From Sepioteuthis lessoniana (lineage: Eukaryota > Mollusca > Cephalopoda > Myopsida > Loliginidae): 64,000 bases of DNA. The DNA lies in contig OY757934.1 in NCBI GenBank assembly GCA_963585895.1, forward strand, positions 46,482,322 through 46,546,321. Reading direction: 5' to 3'. The notes under the pieces were generated by a model, which was not told the origin of the DNA, ran no database searches, and worked only from the letters and a program-made list of their open reading frames with translations. A program made the position numbers and the translations under genes. Of the stretch, positions 42,079 through 51,601 are shown one piece after another. Positions within the stretch are counted from its first letter, which is position 1. Every line of letters starts with the position of its first letter.

Positions 42079-42747
42079 CTTGCTCAGTCGGCTAGGGCTG
42101 TAGAATACACTGACTGCACCTCTGCAGAAGGGTAAAACCCCCACCCCACCCAATGAGTGTCCTGGTATGACACTAAACAATCTGATAGTGAGGTTTCACT
42201 GATGCTGGGGCTTTGGGGGATGCGGAGTACCCCTTCATTGCCATTGCTCCCAGCTCCGCTCTGACCCGAAATGGTAGCACCTGATAGGGCCTTATCTATG
42301 GGTTAAATAGAACTATACTGCATACTTATGCTAAGCTGAATGGTTTGAATTAGAACTGTTTGACTAAGCTGAATAGCTCGAAATAGAAATATTTAAACTG
42401 TACTTAAATTTAAACTGCGTGCTTATGCTACACTGAATTGCTTGAAATGGAACTGTTTTTGATATTTAAACTGTATTTATATAAAACTGAATTGTTTAAT
42501 ATAGAACTGTTTCGACATTTAAATGAGTGTAAACAAGATATCCCCTTATATTAAATTGAATTAGCTGAATTAGACCTGTTTGACGAAACTGAATAGCTTG
42601 AAATAGAAACGGTTTTGACAATTAAACCGTTTACTCATGCTAGACTGAATTGTTTGTAGTAGAACTGATAATCAGCATAAAAATAGATTTGGCGTTAAAT
42701 ATCCTACAAAGGTTGTTATACCATAAAACCGAACCAACCAACCAACC
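42079..42747 (+). mobile_element. SINE-C, long form
   Basis: Head GCTCAGTCGGCTAGGGCTGT, 'TGATAGGGCCTTATCTATGG', about six internal units, tail CTACAAAGGTTGTTATACCA and (AACC)n. Confidence 0.92.
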
Positions 42748-42783
42748 TCTTAAAGCCACGTGTTTTTTCATACTTTTACATTG

Positions 42784-42853
42784 ACGTATACATATATATA
42801 TATATATATATATGTCTTTTTTTGTGTGTGCGTGTGTGTGTGTGTGTGTGTGT
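42784..42853. repeat. (TA)n and (TG)n microsatellites
   Basis: The (TG)n at 42823-42853 lies directly at the 3' end of the minus-strand LINE and is its (CA)n tail. Confidence 0.9.
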
Positions 42854-43990
42854 GAGTGTAAACTGAAGAGGATCAGTGTTGGAGGAATGACTTATGTGCA
42901 GTTATCCTCATACTCCTTGTGACTTTTTCATGCCAGCTGGAGTCTGAGTGATAGCAAGTCTCGTCAGGTTTCCAGGGCTCTCTGTATTTTGGCTGATCCC
43001 CAAAGTGTTGTAGTTTGGATGATCTCAATTCTTCCTCCGATTTAAAAGTCTTCTACCCCTCTTTCCAAGCCTTTTGGGACCATTCCAAGCGCACCAATTA
43101 CAGATATTTGTCAATTTCCCCACCAAACGAGCGAGTATGGCACAAAACCGAGTTTTAGACGGGTCCAGGCGCAGGGCCGTAACCCAGACACAAATATGCC
43201 AGGCGAGGACGAAAATGCTTCCGGTCCCGTCGGCATTTCCCCTAAAAAGGAGCGCCTCATAGTCCAAGCGATAACCCCCGCCCCCCGAGGATGATTAGAG
43301 CCTGGGTGGACGGCCGTATGAAGCTCGAAAAGTGGATCAGTCTCGCTCGCGAGACGCGGCTGCTGGCCTTAACCGGCAACGACCGATTCCAAACCAACCA
43401 CGTACCCCAGTGGCTGGTCAGGAAAGGAAGGTGAGGGGTAAAAACGTACCAATAGGTCCAAGTATTTGTCTCTCGTTTCGCTTTCTTTGATTTTTGCTCT
43501 ATGGTCCCCCGGGACGATAAAGTTCACTAAAAGGCAGGTTTTCTTTTTGTTTTTCCTTTTTTCCTTTTTTTTTTTTGTTTTTCTTTTTTTGTTAATTATC
43601 ACTAGGTCTGGTCTCTTATCCAGGATTTGGTGATCTTATCTGTGTCTCAAAATCCCGGAAAAGTTTCTGCATCTCATTTTCCAGGAAGGATTCTGGTTTG
43701 TATATGTACTATTTGGCAGTTTTGTCAGATTTAAAATTCTTGTACAATTTCCGGTGAATCCTCTTTCCTACCCAGTCATGTCTAGTTTTATATTCTCCTT
43801 GCACCAGTTTCGTCCATTCATTTATGTGATTAATGGTTTCGTCACTGTCATCATGTAACCTACACTAGCTAATATCAATTTTTGTTCCTCCTCACTCATA
43901 GTTGGTGGGATCAACTTGTATATAATCATCTTTTGAAATAGGTTGTCCCTCTCAAGTTATTGTTTGAAGGAGCGACTAGTGTGTATTATT
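42854..43990 (-). pseudogene. Non-LTR retrotransposon C-terminus with decayed restriction-like endonuclease
   Basis: Minus-strand reading: RHDWVGKRIHRKLYKNFKSD, YIYKPESFLENEMQKLFRDF, then TRPS in place of a K/RPD motif, an INKKRKTKK stretch, LLVNFIVPGDHRAKIKESE, RDKYLDL, an interruption, VIGALGMVPKGLE, and a 3' region ending in a (CA)n tail. In R2-type and related non-LTR elements the endonuclease uses a PD...D motif. Here PD reads PS and the expected 'VDF' Asp is Asn. Stops and frameshifts abound. The upstream RT is missing. A GC-rich insert splits it at about 43118-43440. Confidence 0.72.
43118..43440. other. GC-rich insertion within the LINE
   Basis: About 320 bp of markedly higher GC (CGCAGGGCCGTAACCCAGAC; CTCGCTCGCGAGACGCGGCT) where the LINE homologue should have only about 15 codons. 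It has open frames on both strands (43074-43262 plus, 43025-43267 minus) but no motif I recognise. Origin unknown; boundaries approximate. Confidence 0.55.
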
Positions 43991-44012
43991 AAGATATATA
44001 TATATATATATA

Positions 44013-44088
44013 TAAGTATTCCTCTCGCAGCTCAATAATTAGGATCTGTTACACAGGCATACTAAATCTTCTCTTTGGATAATACACA

Positions 44089-44132
<44 letters not shown>

Positions 44133-44160
44133 GTGAGGAGAATATATATATATATATATA
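44013..44160. repeat. Long direct repeat flanking LINE, left copy
   Basis: TAAGTATTCCTCTCGCAGCT...TCTTCTCTTTGGATAATACA followed by (CA)n, CAGTGAGGAGAA and (TA)n. Nearly identical to 45850-45975 on the other side of the LINE. Confidence 0.95.
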
Positions 44161-44162
44161 TA

Positions 44163-45840
44163 TAAGTGCAAACAATAAACGAAGTGAGCAGAAGAAAGAA
44201 CACAGCCAAAGCAAAACTGAAAGCTGCAAACCAACAAGAAAGAGTAAAACTGTGGAAACAGCACTTCGAAAACCTACTAGGAAACCCATCGAAAATAACG
44301 CATGAACCAATCACCAGAATAATTAGTAAACATTAAACTAGGACCGTTCACACAAGAAGAACTCGACTCGGTTCTCAGAAAAATTAAAAATAGGAAAGCT
44401 GCAGGGCTGGACGAAATTCCCCCGGAAGTATGGAAGACCAGGCAATTCGACGACATACTGCTCTGATACTGCAACGCAGTATACAATCAAAACCCAATAG
44501 ATAGATGGATGAAGGGATGCATACTCCCCTTCCCTAAAAAGGGGGACCTCGGATTAGCCAAAAACTACCGAGGCATAACACTTACATCCATAGCAGCCAA
44601 AATCTACAACGCCCTACTACGAAACCGCATAGAACCCATAATTGACAACATACTTAGGAAAAACCAAAATGGCTTCCGAAGAAATAGATCCACGACCTCA
44701 CAAATATTGACCATCCGTAGAATCCTTGAAGGTGTACGGGCAAAAAACCAACAAGCGACATTAATATTTGTCGACTTTACCGAGGCCTTCGATTCCATTC
44801 ACAGAGGAAAGATGGAACAAATCCAACTAGCATACGGCATACCTAAAGAAACCGTAGCGGCAATAACGACTCTCTGAAGAAACACCAAAGTAAAAGTACG
44901 ATCACCAGATGGAGACATTGTAGCAGGAGTACTACAAGGGGACACGCTGGCTCCGTACCTCTTTATCATTTGTCTAGACTACGTACTTAGAACATCGATT
45001 GACAAAATCAGAGAGAATGGCTTCGAGCTGACGAAGAAAAGAAGCAGAAGGTGCCCAGCAAAAACAATTACCGAAATCGACTACGCCGATGACATAGCGA
45101 TACTGGCAAATACATCCGACCAAGCCGAAACACTACTGCATAGTTTGGAACGAGCAGCCGCAGGCATAAGCCTCAATGTTAATGCACACAAAACGGAATA
45201 TATGTGCCATAATCAAACGGGTGACATCTCCACTCTAGACGGAACCCCTCTTAAACTAGTAGACAAATTCACTTACCTAGGAAGCAGCGTCGAATCAACC
45301 GAAAAGGACATCGACACGAGGTTAACGAAAGCATGGACAGCTATCAATAGGCTATCGATTATATGGAAATCAGACTAACCGATAAAATGAAACGCAGTTT
45401 CTTCCAGGCAGCGGTCACATCGATACTGCTATATGGGTGCACTACATGAACTCTAACAAAACGGCTGGAGAAGAAGCTAAACGGCAATTACACAAGAAGG
45501 CTGCGAGCAATCTTGAACAAGTCCTGGCGCAACACCCCACAAGACACCAACTGTACGGCCACCTGCCTCCTATCACGAAAACTATTCAAGTTAGACAAAC
45601 CAGACATGCAGGACACTGCTGAAGAAGCAGGGACGAACTCATAAGAGATGTACTCCTATGGACCCCCACACATGGCTGTGCAAAAGCAGGACGACCAGCA
45701 CGAACATACATTCAGCAGCTATGTGAGGATACGGGATGTTGTCCTAAAGACCTGCCTGGGGCGATGAACGATAGGGAGGAGTGGCGAGAGAGGGTCAGGG
45801 ATATCCGTGCTACCAGCATGACATGATGATGTTGATGATG
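44163..45840 (+). mobile_element. LINE, largest copy in the window (5'-truncated, GATGAT tail)
   Basis: 1.68 kb from AAGTGCAAACAATAAACGAA to a GATGATGATGATAT end. It encodes the pre-RT linker, the RT palm and thumb, and the C-terminal region; the N-terminal endonuclease is absent. The remaining LINE fragments in the window (3056, 13251, 14830, 22629, 29262, 50268, 55131, 60411) are pieces of this family. Its clade is not assigned; the 3' end microsatellite and short C-terminal region are reminiscent of RTE-like elements. Confidence 0.9.
44340..45830 (+). pseudogene. Reverse transcriptase of non-LTR retrotransposon
   Basis: The protein copies its own RNA at a nicked target. Motifs in order: GPFTQEELDSVLRKIKNRKA, AGLDEIPPEVW (region before the fingers), KKGDLGLAKNYRGITL (RT motif 2), NQNGFRRNRSTTSQI (motif 2a), FVDFTEAFDSIHR (motif A, first Asp), LQGDTLAPYLF (motif B), then IDYADDIAILAN with the catalytic YADD (motif C), and the thumb NAHKTEYM...FTYLGSSV. 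At least three stops or shifts interrupt it (near 44340, 44464 and 44876), plus one at about 45377, so it is not active, though the catalytic residues themselves remain. The longest open parts are 122 codons (44509-44877) and 77 codons (45145-45378). Confidence 0.93.
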
Positions 45841-45849
45841 ATATATATA

Positions 45850-45975
45850 TAAGTATTCCACTCGCAGCTCAATTATTAGGATCTGTTACACAGGCATACT
45901 AAATCTTCTCTTTGGATAATACACACACACACACACACACATATACAGTGATGAGAATATATATATATATATATA
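45850..45975. repeat. Long direct repeat flanking LINE, right copy
   Basis: TAAGTATTCCACTCGCAGCT...TTTGGATAATACACAC, CAGTGATGAGAA, (TA)n; about 2 mismatches in the 75 non-repetitive bases compared with 44013-44160. Confidence 0.95.
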
Positions 45976-45992
45976 AATATAAAAACAGACAG

Positions 45993-46040
<48 letters not shown>
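45976..46040. repeat. (TA)n-(TG)n microsatellite
   Basis: Compound array. Confidence 0.95.
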
Positions 46041-46099
46041 TATGATCCGTCTTCAATGTTCACGTGAAAAAGTTCTTATTTAATCAAGCATGGACTCTA

Positions 46100-46414
46100 C
46101 TAAATTAAATATTTTCTTTGGGATCTGATGTTAACAACCGGGTTTTTAAGTAACCGCAAGTTACGTTGTGAATGTTCTAGCTGCTTCAATATGTTCATAA
46201 GTTCATCATGGGATTTACATCTGAGAAATTTGGTTGCCAGGGAAAAACAGTGAATTTGTATGTTTCTGAAACCGTACAACTCGTGCAATGCGGCAGGGTG
46301 CATTGATTGTACAGCTGAAAAACATGACACCACATTATTCAGAACACCATTCGCATATGTTGCATTAGGAGATCTAAACTGGATATTATATACGGAATAG
46401 AGTACGTACAACAA
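46100..46414 (-). CDS. 104-codon open frame, unassigned
   Basis: Unlike most frames here it has ordinary amino-acid composition and no repeat content (CFSAVQSMHPAALHELYGFR, then CKSHDELMNILKQLEHS). It could be an exon or a scrap of a transposon protein. I recognise no domain, find no splice or start context that decides it, and it lies between a microsatellite and a SINE-C. Treat as hypothetical. Confidence 0.25.
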   Translation of the reverse strand: MLYVLYSVYNIQFRSPNATYANGVLNNVVSCFSAVQSMHPAALHELYGFRNIQIHCFSLATKFLRCKSHDELMNILKQLEHSQRNLRLLKNPVVNIRSQRKYLI

Positions 46415-46478
46415 AGAGAATCAAGTAGAAAAATCTTATCGCCAGCAATTCTACCAAAAGGGATGGCACGTGCACCAG

Positions 46479-46938
46479 TTGGTTGGCTGGCTGGTTGGTT
46501 AGTTGGTTTTACGGCGTATCAACCCTTTCGGGTCATGTTACGCTGAAATAAGTCATTTCAATAAGTTTCAAACAATTCAGTTTAGTCTAAGTATAATTTT
46601 TTGTTTACACACAGTTCAAAGTCGAAACAGTTTTATTTCAAACAATTCAGTTTAGCATACAAAAGCAGTTCTATCTCAAACAATACAGTTAAGCATAAGC
46701 ACTCAGTTTAGTTCTATTTAACCCATAGATAGTACCCTGTCAGGTGCTACCACTCCGTGTCAGAGTAAACCAAGGAGAGATAGCAATAAAGGGGTACTCC
46801 ACATTCCCCAAAGCTCCGGCATTACTGAAGCCTCATTATCAGATTGTTTAGTGTCATATGCAGGACACTCGTTAGAGGAGTCTTACCCCTCTGCAGAGAT
46901 GTAGTCAGTGTATTCTACAACCCCAGCCAACCGGGCTG
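46479..46938 (-). mobile_element. SINE-C
   Basis: Tail (GTTTTACGGCGTATCAACCC), internal units, reversed head ending CCCCAGCCAACCGGGC. Confidence 0.88.
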
Positions 46939-47036
46939 AGAGGGTTTAGTGTCATATCCCGGACTCTTGTAGAGTGAGTCTTACCTCTTTATAGAGATGC
47001 AGTCGGTGTATTCTGCAGCCCCAGTCGATTGGGCAA
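46939..47036 (-). mobile_element. SINE-C head-only partial duplication
   Basis: TTTAGTGTCATATCCCGGAC to GCCCCAGTCGATTGGGCAA repeats only the terminal 90 bp of the head directly beside the full element. Confidence 0.88.
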
Positions 47037-47277
47037 ACGTGTACCGATGCTGGTGCACAGGTAATCGACTACCGGTACGTAATGAGTTTCCAGTTTCACA
47101 TTATCATAGTATATATATGTACTGCAGAAATGGAAATACATATAACATTTCTTTGTTGTTTAATTTTTTAATACAATACATAGAAATACCTGATCAGAAA
47201 TAAAAGCTATACACAAACTCACTTGCTACTGGTCAGTGGCACACAGGAAAAATATCCTGCCCGTGGCCTCATCGGAT
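47037..47277. other. Non-coding, unassigned
   Basis: Nothing recognised. Confidence 0.4.
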
Positions 47278-47487
47278 AGTTTGATTTAGTTTCTTTTTTA
47301 AATGGCATATTAAACCTCATGGGTAATCTATTGCTAAAGTCATCCTTGTAGATGACCAGCAGTGTACAATTTACCTTTCCACGGGTATTTATCTGAAAGT
47401 GAATGTAATAGCAGGACTGGAATTCGAACTCAGTACGATGTTGTTGCAGTCCCGTACGTTAGCCACTACACCACGGGGACCTCCCAG
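47278..47487 (-). mobile_element. SINE-B, diverged
   Basis: TTTTAAATGGCATATTAAAC, TGAAAGTGAATGTAATAGCA, GAATTCGAACTCAG (B box reversed) and CACTACACCACGGGGACCTC. Confidence 0.85.
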
Positions 47488-47972
47488 ATAATTTAAGAAG
47501 CACTTGCCAGGGATGTGAGCGCTGATAGTGGGTCTACTGATTATAGGAAGCGGTGATTATACTGAAGAACGCTGACGCCTGTGCCGAACTAAAGAAACTG
47601 AAAGATTCATTCACGAAGAAAAACTAACATAAAAACAGCAACAATTTTTGAAATTCATGGGTGAATGTTTTTCTGTATTTTAGGGCGGGAAAAAAGATGC
47701 TGTTTATTAAATTCAATCATCTTTTTGGTAGTTTGTAAATGTAGAATGTAAGTTAAATCTTTTGTCTCTCTACTGGAAGCAAGTAAATTTTGAAAAGCCT
47801 GGCTTCATATATATATATAGTTTGATAAATTTGTAAAAAAGTGCCCAATATCTGAAATAGACGATATGTAGATCTAAATTAGGATTGCGTAGACACAAAG
47901 TCAGTGGCTCTTGGTGACTGTCAGTCTCTCAACTTTGTGATCATCAAATAATTTCTCACAAGGTAGGTATCC

Positions 47973-48008
<36 letters not shown>

Positions 48009-48039
48009 GTATGTATGTATGTATAAAAGACTATACACC
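47488..48039. other. Non-coding with repeat G copy 2 and microsatellites
   Basis: 47636-47745 matches 39390-39480 in inverse orientation. (TC)n-(TA)n-(TGTA)n at 47971-48023. The rest is unassigned. Confidence 0.6.
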
Positions 48040-48286
48040 TCATGGAAAACTCTTGATGGCAAACGCAAGAAACCGACAGTCACTGGCCATGGAGATCGAA
48101 GTCCAATTCCAGGTCGAGTCATACCAAAGACTAAAAAATTATACTTAATACTTCCTTGCTTATCACTTCCTTGCTTATCACTCTGCATTATAAGGTACGT
48201 ATCAAGGGTAAAGTGGAGAAATCCAGGTAAAGGAATAGCACCACAACTTCGGGTCACCTTCGACAACGGCCGCCAACTTTACTTGT
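48040..48286 (+). mobile_element. SINE-D, diverged
   Basis: CAATTCCAGGTCGAGTCATA, a local 18-bp duplication of CTTCCTTGCTTATCA, GTATCAAGGGTAAAGTGGAG and GGCCGCCAACTTTACTT. Confidence 0.8.
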
Positions 48287-48329
48287 ATATATATATATAT
48301 ATACATATGTATATGACACCAGGATCTGG

Positions 48330-48376
<47 letters not shown>

Positions 48377-48377
<1 letters not shown>

Positions 48378-48960
48378 TTGAAAACAAAGACGATAGCCAA
48401 GAAATACTAGACACAACAAAAATAATTAAAACCCAGAGACAACCCAAAAATCCGAAAAGAATACTCACCTTTTGTACATTCGGAAAAACAACAACACAAG
48501 GAGTTACCAAATGCAAAAATAAACGATGCAAAATTTGTGATATGATTATAGAAGTAAAATCCTATACCTTCAAAAACTCTGAAACTAAATTCAAAATAAA
48601 TAAAAACTTAAGCTGCAACCCAGAAAAACGTAGTATACATAATTGAATGTGACGAATGCAAAGAAATATACATAGGGTCAACACAGACACTCAATATAAG
48701 GACATCACTACACAAGAGTAATATCAATAGAAGAAAAATGAAAATTAAATGTTTCGAAATATCTATACCAATGTAGTTGAGGAAAATTTAAAATTATGCC
48801 AATTTATCAAAAAAACGACAACACGCTACTTCAAATAAAGGAAAGAAATTTTAGGCATAAATTCAAACCTAAGTTAAATAAAACATGGACCGTACACACA
48901 CACAAACGGAAATAAACATATATATATATATATATATATATACACAAAAGCATAAGTAAT
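48377..48960 (+). pseudogene. Penelope-like element: C-terminal GIY-YIG endonuclease remnant
   Basis: Translation reads GKTTTQGVTKCKNKRCKICD, FKINKNLSCNPE, then after a 1-base shift VVYIIECDECKEIYIGSTQT. In Penelope-like retroelements a GIY-YIG nuclease follows the RT; here VYI and YIG form the signature, and CKNKRCKIC plus CDEC are the Cys-pair linker typical of the family. Downstream pieces (NDNTLLQIKERNF, HKFKPKLNKTW) fit the protein's C-terminus. Frameshifts and stops make it inactive; the RT is not present. Confidence 0.78.
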
Positions 48961-49600
48961 TAAAGACCATTCAAACTACAAACACTAGTAAAGTAAAATC
49001 TCAGTTAATACCCATTAACTAGACCTTATGCCAAACATGTTCGCAAACGAAAGAAAAAAGCTGAAAAAACACACACACATACACAGACACAGACATATGT
49101 ATACATATACAAAAAAGAAAAAAGAACTACCAGTAAATTTAAAACCACAAAACTACCCAAGATATACACTTACACACTTACAAAACTGTTAGTGAAACCC
49201 AAAACCACTCCAACGCCAACACACACACACACACACACACACACAGCTCTAAACATATGAAATATCAAAGACGGGTAAAGCAGACCAAAGTAAACACACT
49301 CCTGGAAAGAGGGACAACGACCCCTATATAAACCAATCTGATTAACCAAAGGTCATTTATACTGGAAACAAGAGTGAGTTTAAGTCTAATTGTGTACCCC
49401 ATTAAAAAGGCCTTGTGTCACATATGTTCTCTGACGAAAGCAACAAGCTGGAAACATGCATATATATATAACACGTATGTAAGAATAAAATAAAGAAATT
49501 TAAAAAATGCAAATCCCTTCGAGGACCTTCTTATTTAAAAATATATCCTAATTCTTTCTTAGGACCTACAACAAACATCTTTATATATATATATAGTTTT
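48961..49600 (+). mobile_element. Penelope-like 3' sequences, two partial repeats
   Basis: A segment at about 49000-49080 (CCTTATGCCAAACATGTTCG, CAAACGAAAG, AAAGCTGAAAA) is repeated in diverged form at about 49400-49460 (CCTTGTGTCACATATGTTCT, CTGACGAAAGCAACAAGCTG). Penelope-like elements usually carry such terminal repeats with hammerheads. CA-rich sequence lies between. Confidence 0.6.
49425..49486 (+). ncRNA. Probable hammerhead ribozyme, partly degraded (Penelope-like type)
   Basis: TGTTCT (stem I), CTGACGA core, AAGCAACAAGCTG (3-bp stem II, one A-G mismatch next to the core), GAAA core, CATGC...GTATG as stem III around a TA-rich loop, TA at the cleavage site, then AGAATA pairing with TGTTCT. 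Core residues fit CUGANGA...GAAA...UH. The stem II mismatch and TA-rich loop weaken it. Confidence 0.5.
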
Positions 49601-49611
49601 AAATAAGCATC

Positions 49612-49842
49612 TTTGTGCAAAGCTCTTCTGACGATTTGTGCACTCCGGTATCTGATAGTGCAAAATATAAACAAACGAAAGCTTATAGGAAATGCTTTAA
49701 TTTCCAGCGTTGGTCACTAAGCGGGAAGGTATAAAGTCTGGCGAAAAGTTAGGTGGGTTTCGATTCCAATTTGAAGCGTCCTGCGTGTCAAGCCACATTG
49801 AAGAGTTGAGATACAACGAAACAATCTGTCTGTGGATGACAA
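49612..49842 (+). mobile_element. Hammerhead-bearing retroelement repeat, copy 2
   Basis: Homologous to 9653-9905 in the opposite orientation: TGTGCAAAGCTCTTCTGACG, ACGAAAGCTTATAGG, GTGGGTTTCGATTCCAA (B-box-like), GAAGCGTCCTGCG, then the hammerhead segment and a TA run. More diverged than copy 1 in the A-box area. Confidence 0.7.
49793..49834 (+). ncRNA. Hammerhead ribozyme, core-mutated copy
   Basis: CCACA, then TTGAAGA in place of CTGAAGA (the invariant first C is T at 49798), GTTGAGATACAAC with an A-A mismatch at the top of stem II, GAAA, CAATCTG, TC, TGTGG. All else is kept, but the C-to-T change is expected to abolish cleavage. Confidence 0.75.
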
Positions 49843-49916
49843 TATATATATTGAGAGAAAGAAAGAAAAACTTCATCTTTAAAATTTTAGACACTGTATT
49901 GGCGGAGCTTGACATA

Positions 49917-50262
49917 GGCTGTTTTTCCTGCTGAGAGGTAAGACTTCTTCAAAGGTGTCACGAGGGTATAACACTAAACTGCATCTTATTGTCAGTTCTG
50001 GAGAATCTGGAGTACCCCTTCATTGCCATTACTCCCATGTCCACTCTGACCCAGAGTGATCGTACTTAATATGGTTCTATCTATGAATTAAATAGATCTG
50101 TTTGAAAATTACCAACATAAGATAACGATACTTTATACTATTTAAGTGTAATTATTTGTAGTAAGAATGATTACTTGAAGCTATAATTGTTTACTAAGGA
50201 TTGTTATTAGTTACTTGAAATCATAGAACTGTAAATTATTGGTATTAAGAACAGTTACTGCT
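49917..50262 (+). mobile_element. SINE-C2, part 1 (host of nested insertions)
   Basis: Head remnants (AGGTAAGACTTCTTCAAAGG; TTCATTGCCATTACTCCCAT; TCTATCTATGAATTAAATAG), then C2 units (TACTTGAAGCTATAATTGTT). Interrupted by a LINE, a SINE-A and a SINE-D; its tail is at about 51602-51800. Confidence 0.8.
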
Positions 50263-50267
50263 ACATG

Positions 50268-50670
50268 GATGCTCAACATGGACGCTAACTAAACGAACGG
50301 AGAAAAGGCTTGACGGCAATTATACAAGAATGCAGCGAGCAATATTGAACAAGTCCTGAAGGCAGAACCCCACAAAACAGCAGCTGTACGGCCACTTACC
50401 ACTCATCACGAAAACTATCCCAGTTAGCCGAGCCAGACATGTGGGACACTGCTGGAGAAGCAGGAACGAACTCATAAGTGACGTACTCCTGTAAAACCCT
50501 TCACATGGACGAGCAAAGGCAGGACGACCAGCTAGAACCTACATACAGCAGCTCTGTGCCGATATGGGATGTAACCTTGAAGACCAGCTGGAACCGATGG
50601 ACGATAGAGAGGGTTGCGAGAAAGGGTAAGGGCGATCCATGCTGATGGGGTGACCCGATGATGATGATGA
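50268..50670 (+). mobile_element. LINE 3' fragment nested in SINE-C2
   Basis: TGGACGCTAACTAAACGAAC, GGCAATTATACAAGAATGCA, ACGGCCACTTACC and a final GATGATGATGATGATGATT tail; 5'-truncated copy of the 44-45.8 kb family. Confidence 0.88.
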
Positions 50671-50963
50671 TGATGATTTCGTAAATAAAATCAGCTCCAA
50701 ATTCGGAGATGATTTTACTCATAATCTTTTATCGATTACACAAATGTATTATTCTCAAATAATGGCGAGACGTGATGATGATGATCACTTGAAGCTATAA
50801 TTGCTTACTAAGGATTGTTATTATTAGTTGCTAGAAACTTTACAGATATGTGCAAACAAATGATTATAATTCAATAGAAATAATTACTTGAAACTTTATA
50901 ATTGTGTATAGATTATTGATAGGAATATTTGAAACCCTAAATCTGAAGAGATTCTTTATATAT
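50671..50963 (+). mobile_element. SINE-C2, part 2 (internal repeats)
   Basis: Continues C2 units (CACTTGAAGCTATAATTGCT; TTGATAGGAATATTTGAAAC) between the LINE and the SINE-A; contains a stretch (50690-50780) I cannot place. Confidence 0.7.
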
Positions 50964-51238
50964 GGTGTAATTGTTATCGTCGTAGGAAATGAACACGGCG
51001 ACACGAGTTCAAATCCTGGACGAGATTGATTGCATTTCACATAGCACTAATACCCTTGGGAAAAGTATGAATCCAATTATTCTCCCTCCAGCTATGGGTA
51101 AATAGTAGGATAGACTAGGTTCTTCAGCCTTGGTTAGGAAACTAATCTAGGAGAAGGAAAACTCTGAATTCAAACCTGTTAAACTCCGCTTAAAAATTGA
51201 CCTTGTGTCATATCCTGCCTGAGCGGAGGGGTTGGTAA
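50964..51238 (+). mobile_element. SINE-A nested in SINE-C2
   Basis: TATGGTGTAATTGTTATCGT, CGAGTTCAAATCCTGGACGA, central domain and GAGCGGAGGGGTTGGTAAAT. Only the first 15 or so bases of the head are missing. Little diverged, so relatively young. Confidence 0.93.
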
Positions 51239-51352
51239 ATTGGATATATGAATATTTGACATAATATAATTGTGTGTAAAATTAACTCTTGAAAAACAAC
51301 TGCACAAATGTAAATATGAACGTACAATAAATGCGCTTTTCCCAAACTAAGT

Positions 51353-51601
51353 AACTAAAGTTGGCGACCGGAGTCGAGGGCGACCAGAAGGCTCACTTTT
51401 CAATAGCTACCACACCGAGGTTTATGGGGAGGGCGCTACTCCTTTCCCTGAATTGTTCCCTTGATATGTACCTTATATTGCTGAGTGTTAAACAAGGAGG
51501 TTTCAAGTACCATTTTAAAAGTCTTTGGTATGACTCGACCTGGGATTGAACCCGGGTCTCCCGGACCGTTGGCGAACACTCTACCGACTAGACCTATTAG
51601 C
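51353..51601 (-). mobile_element. SINE-D nested in SINE-C2
   Basis: TAAAGTTGGCGACCGGAGTC through CTGGGATTGAACCCGGGTCT to GAACACTCTACCGACTAGAC; near full length. Confidence 0.92.

Noticed and set aside
44013-45975. Reading the flanking repeats as LTRs of the RT element
   Set aside because: The RT is non-LTR type by motif order and GATGAT tail, other copies lack these flanks, and the repeats have no TG/CA ends.
49626-49690. CTGACGA ... CGAAAG as another hammerhead in the 5' part of the repeat
   Set aside because: A stem TTTG-GCAC/GTGCAAA exists, but GAAA lies about 20 nt too far, and the other copy (near 9890) reads TTGAACGA, so the core is not conserved.
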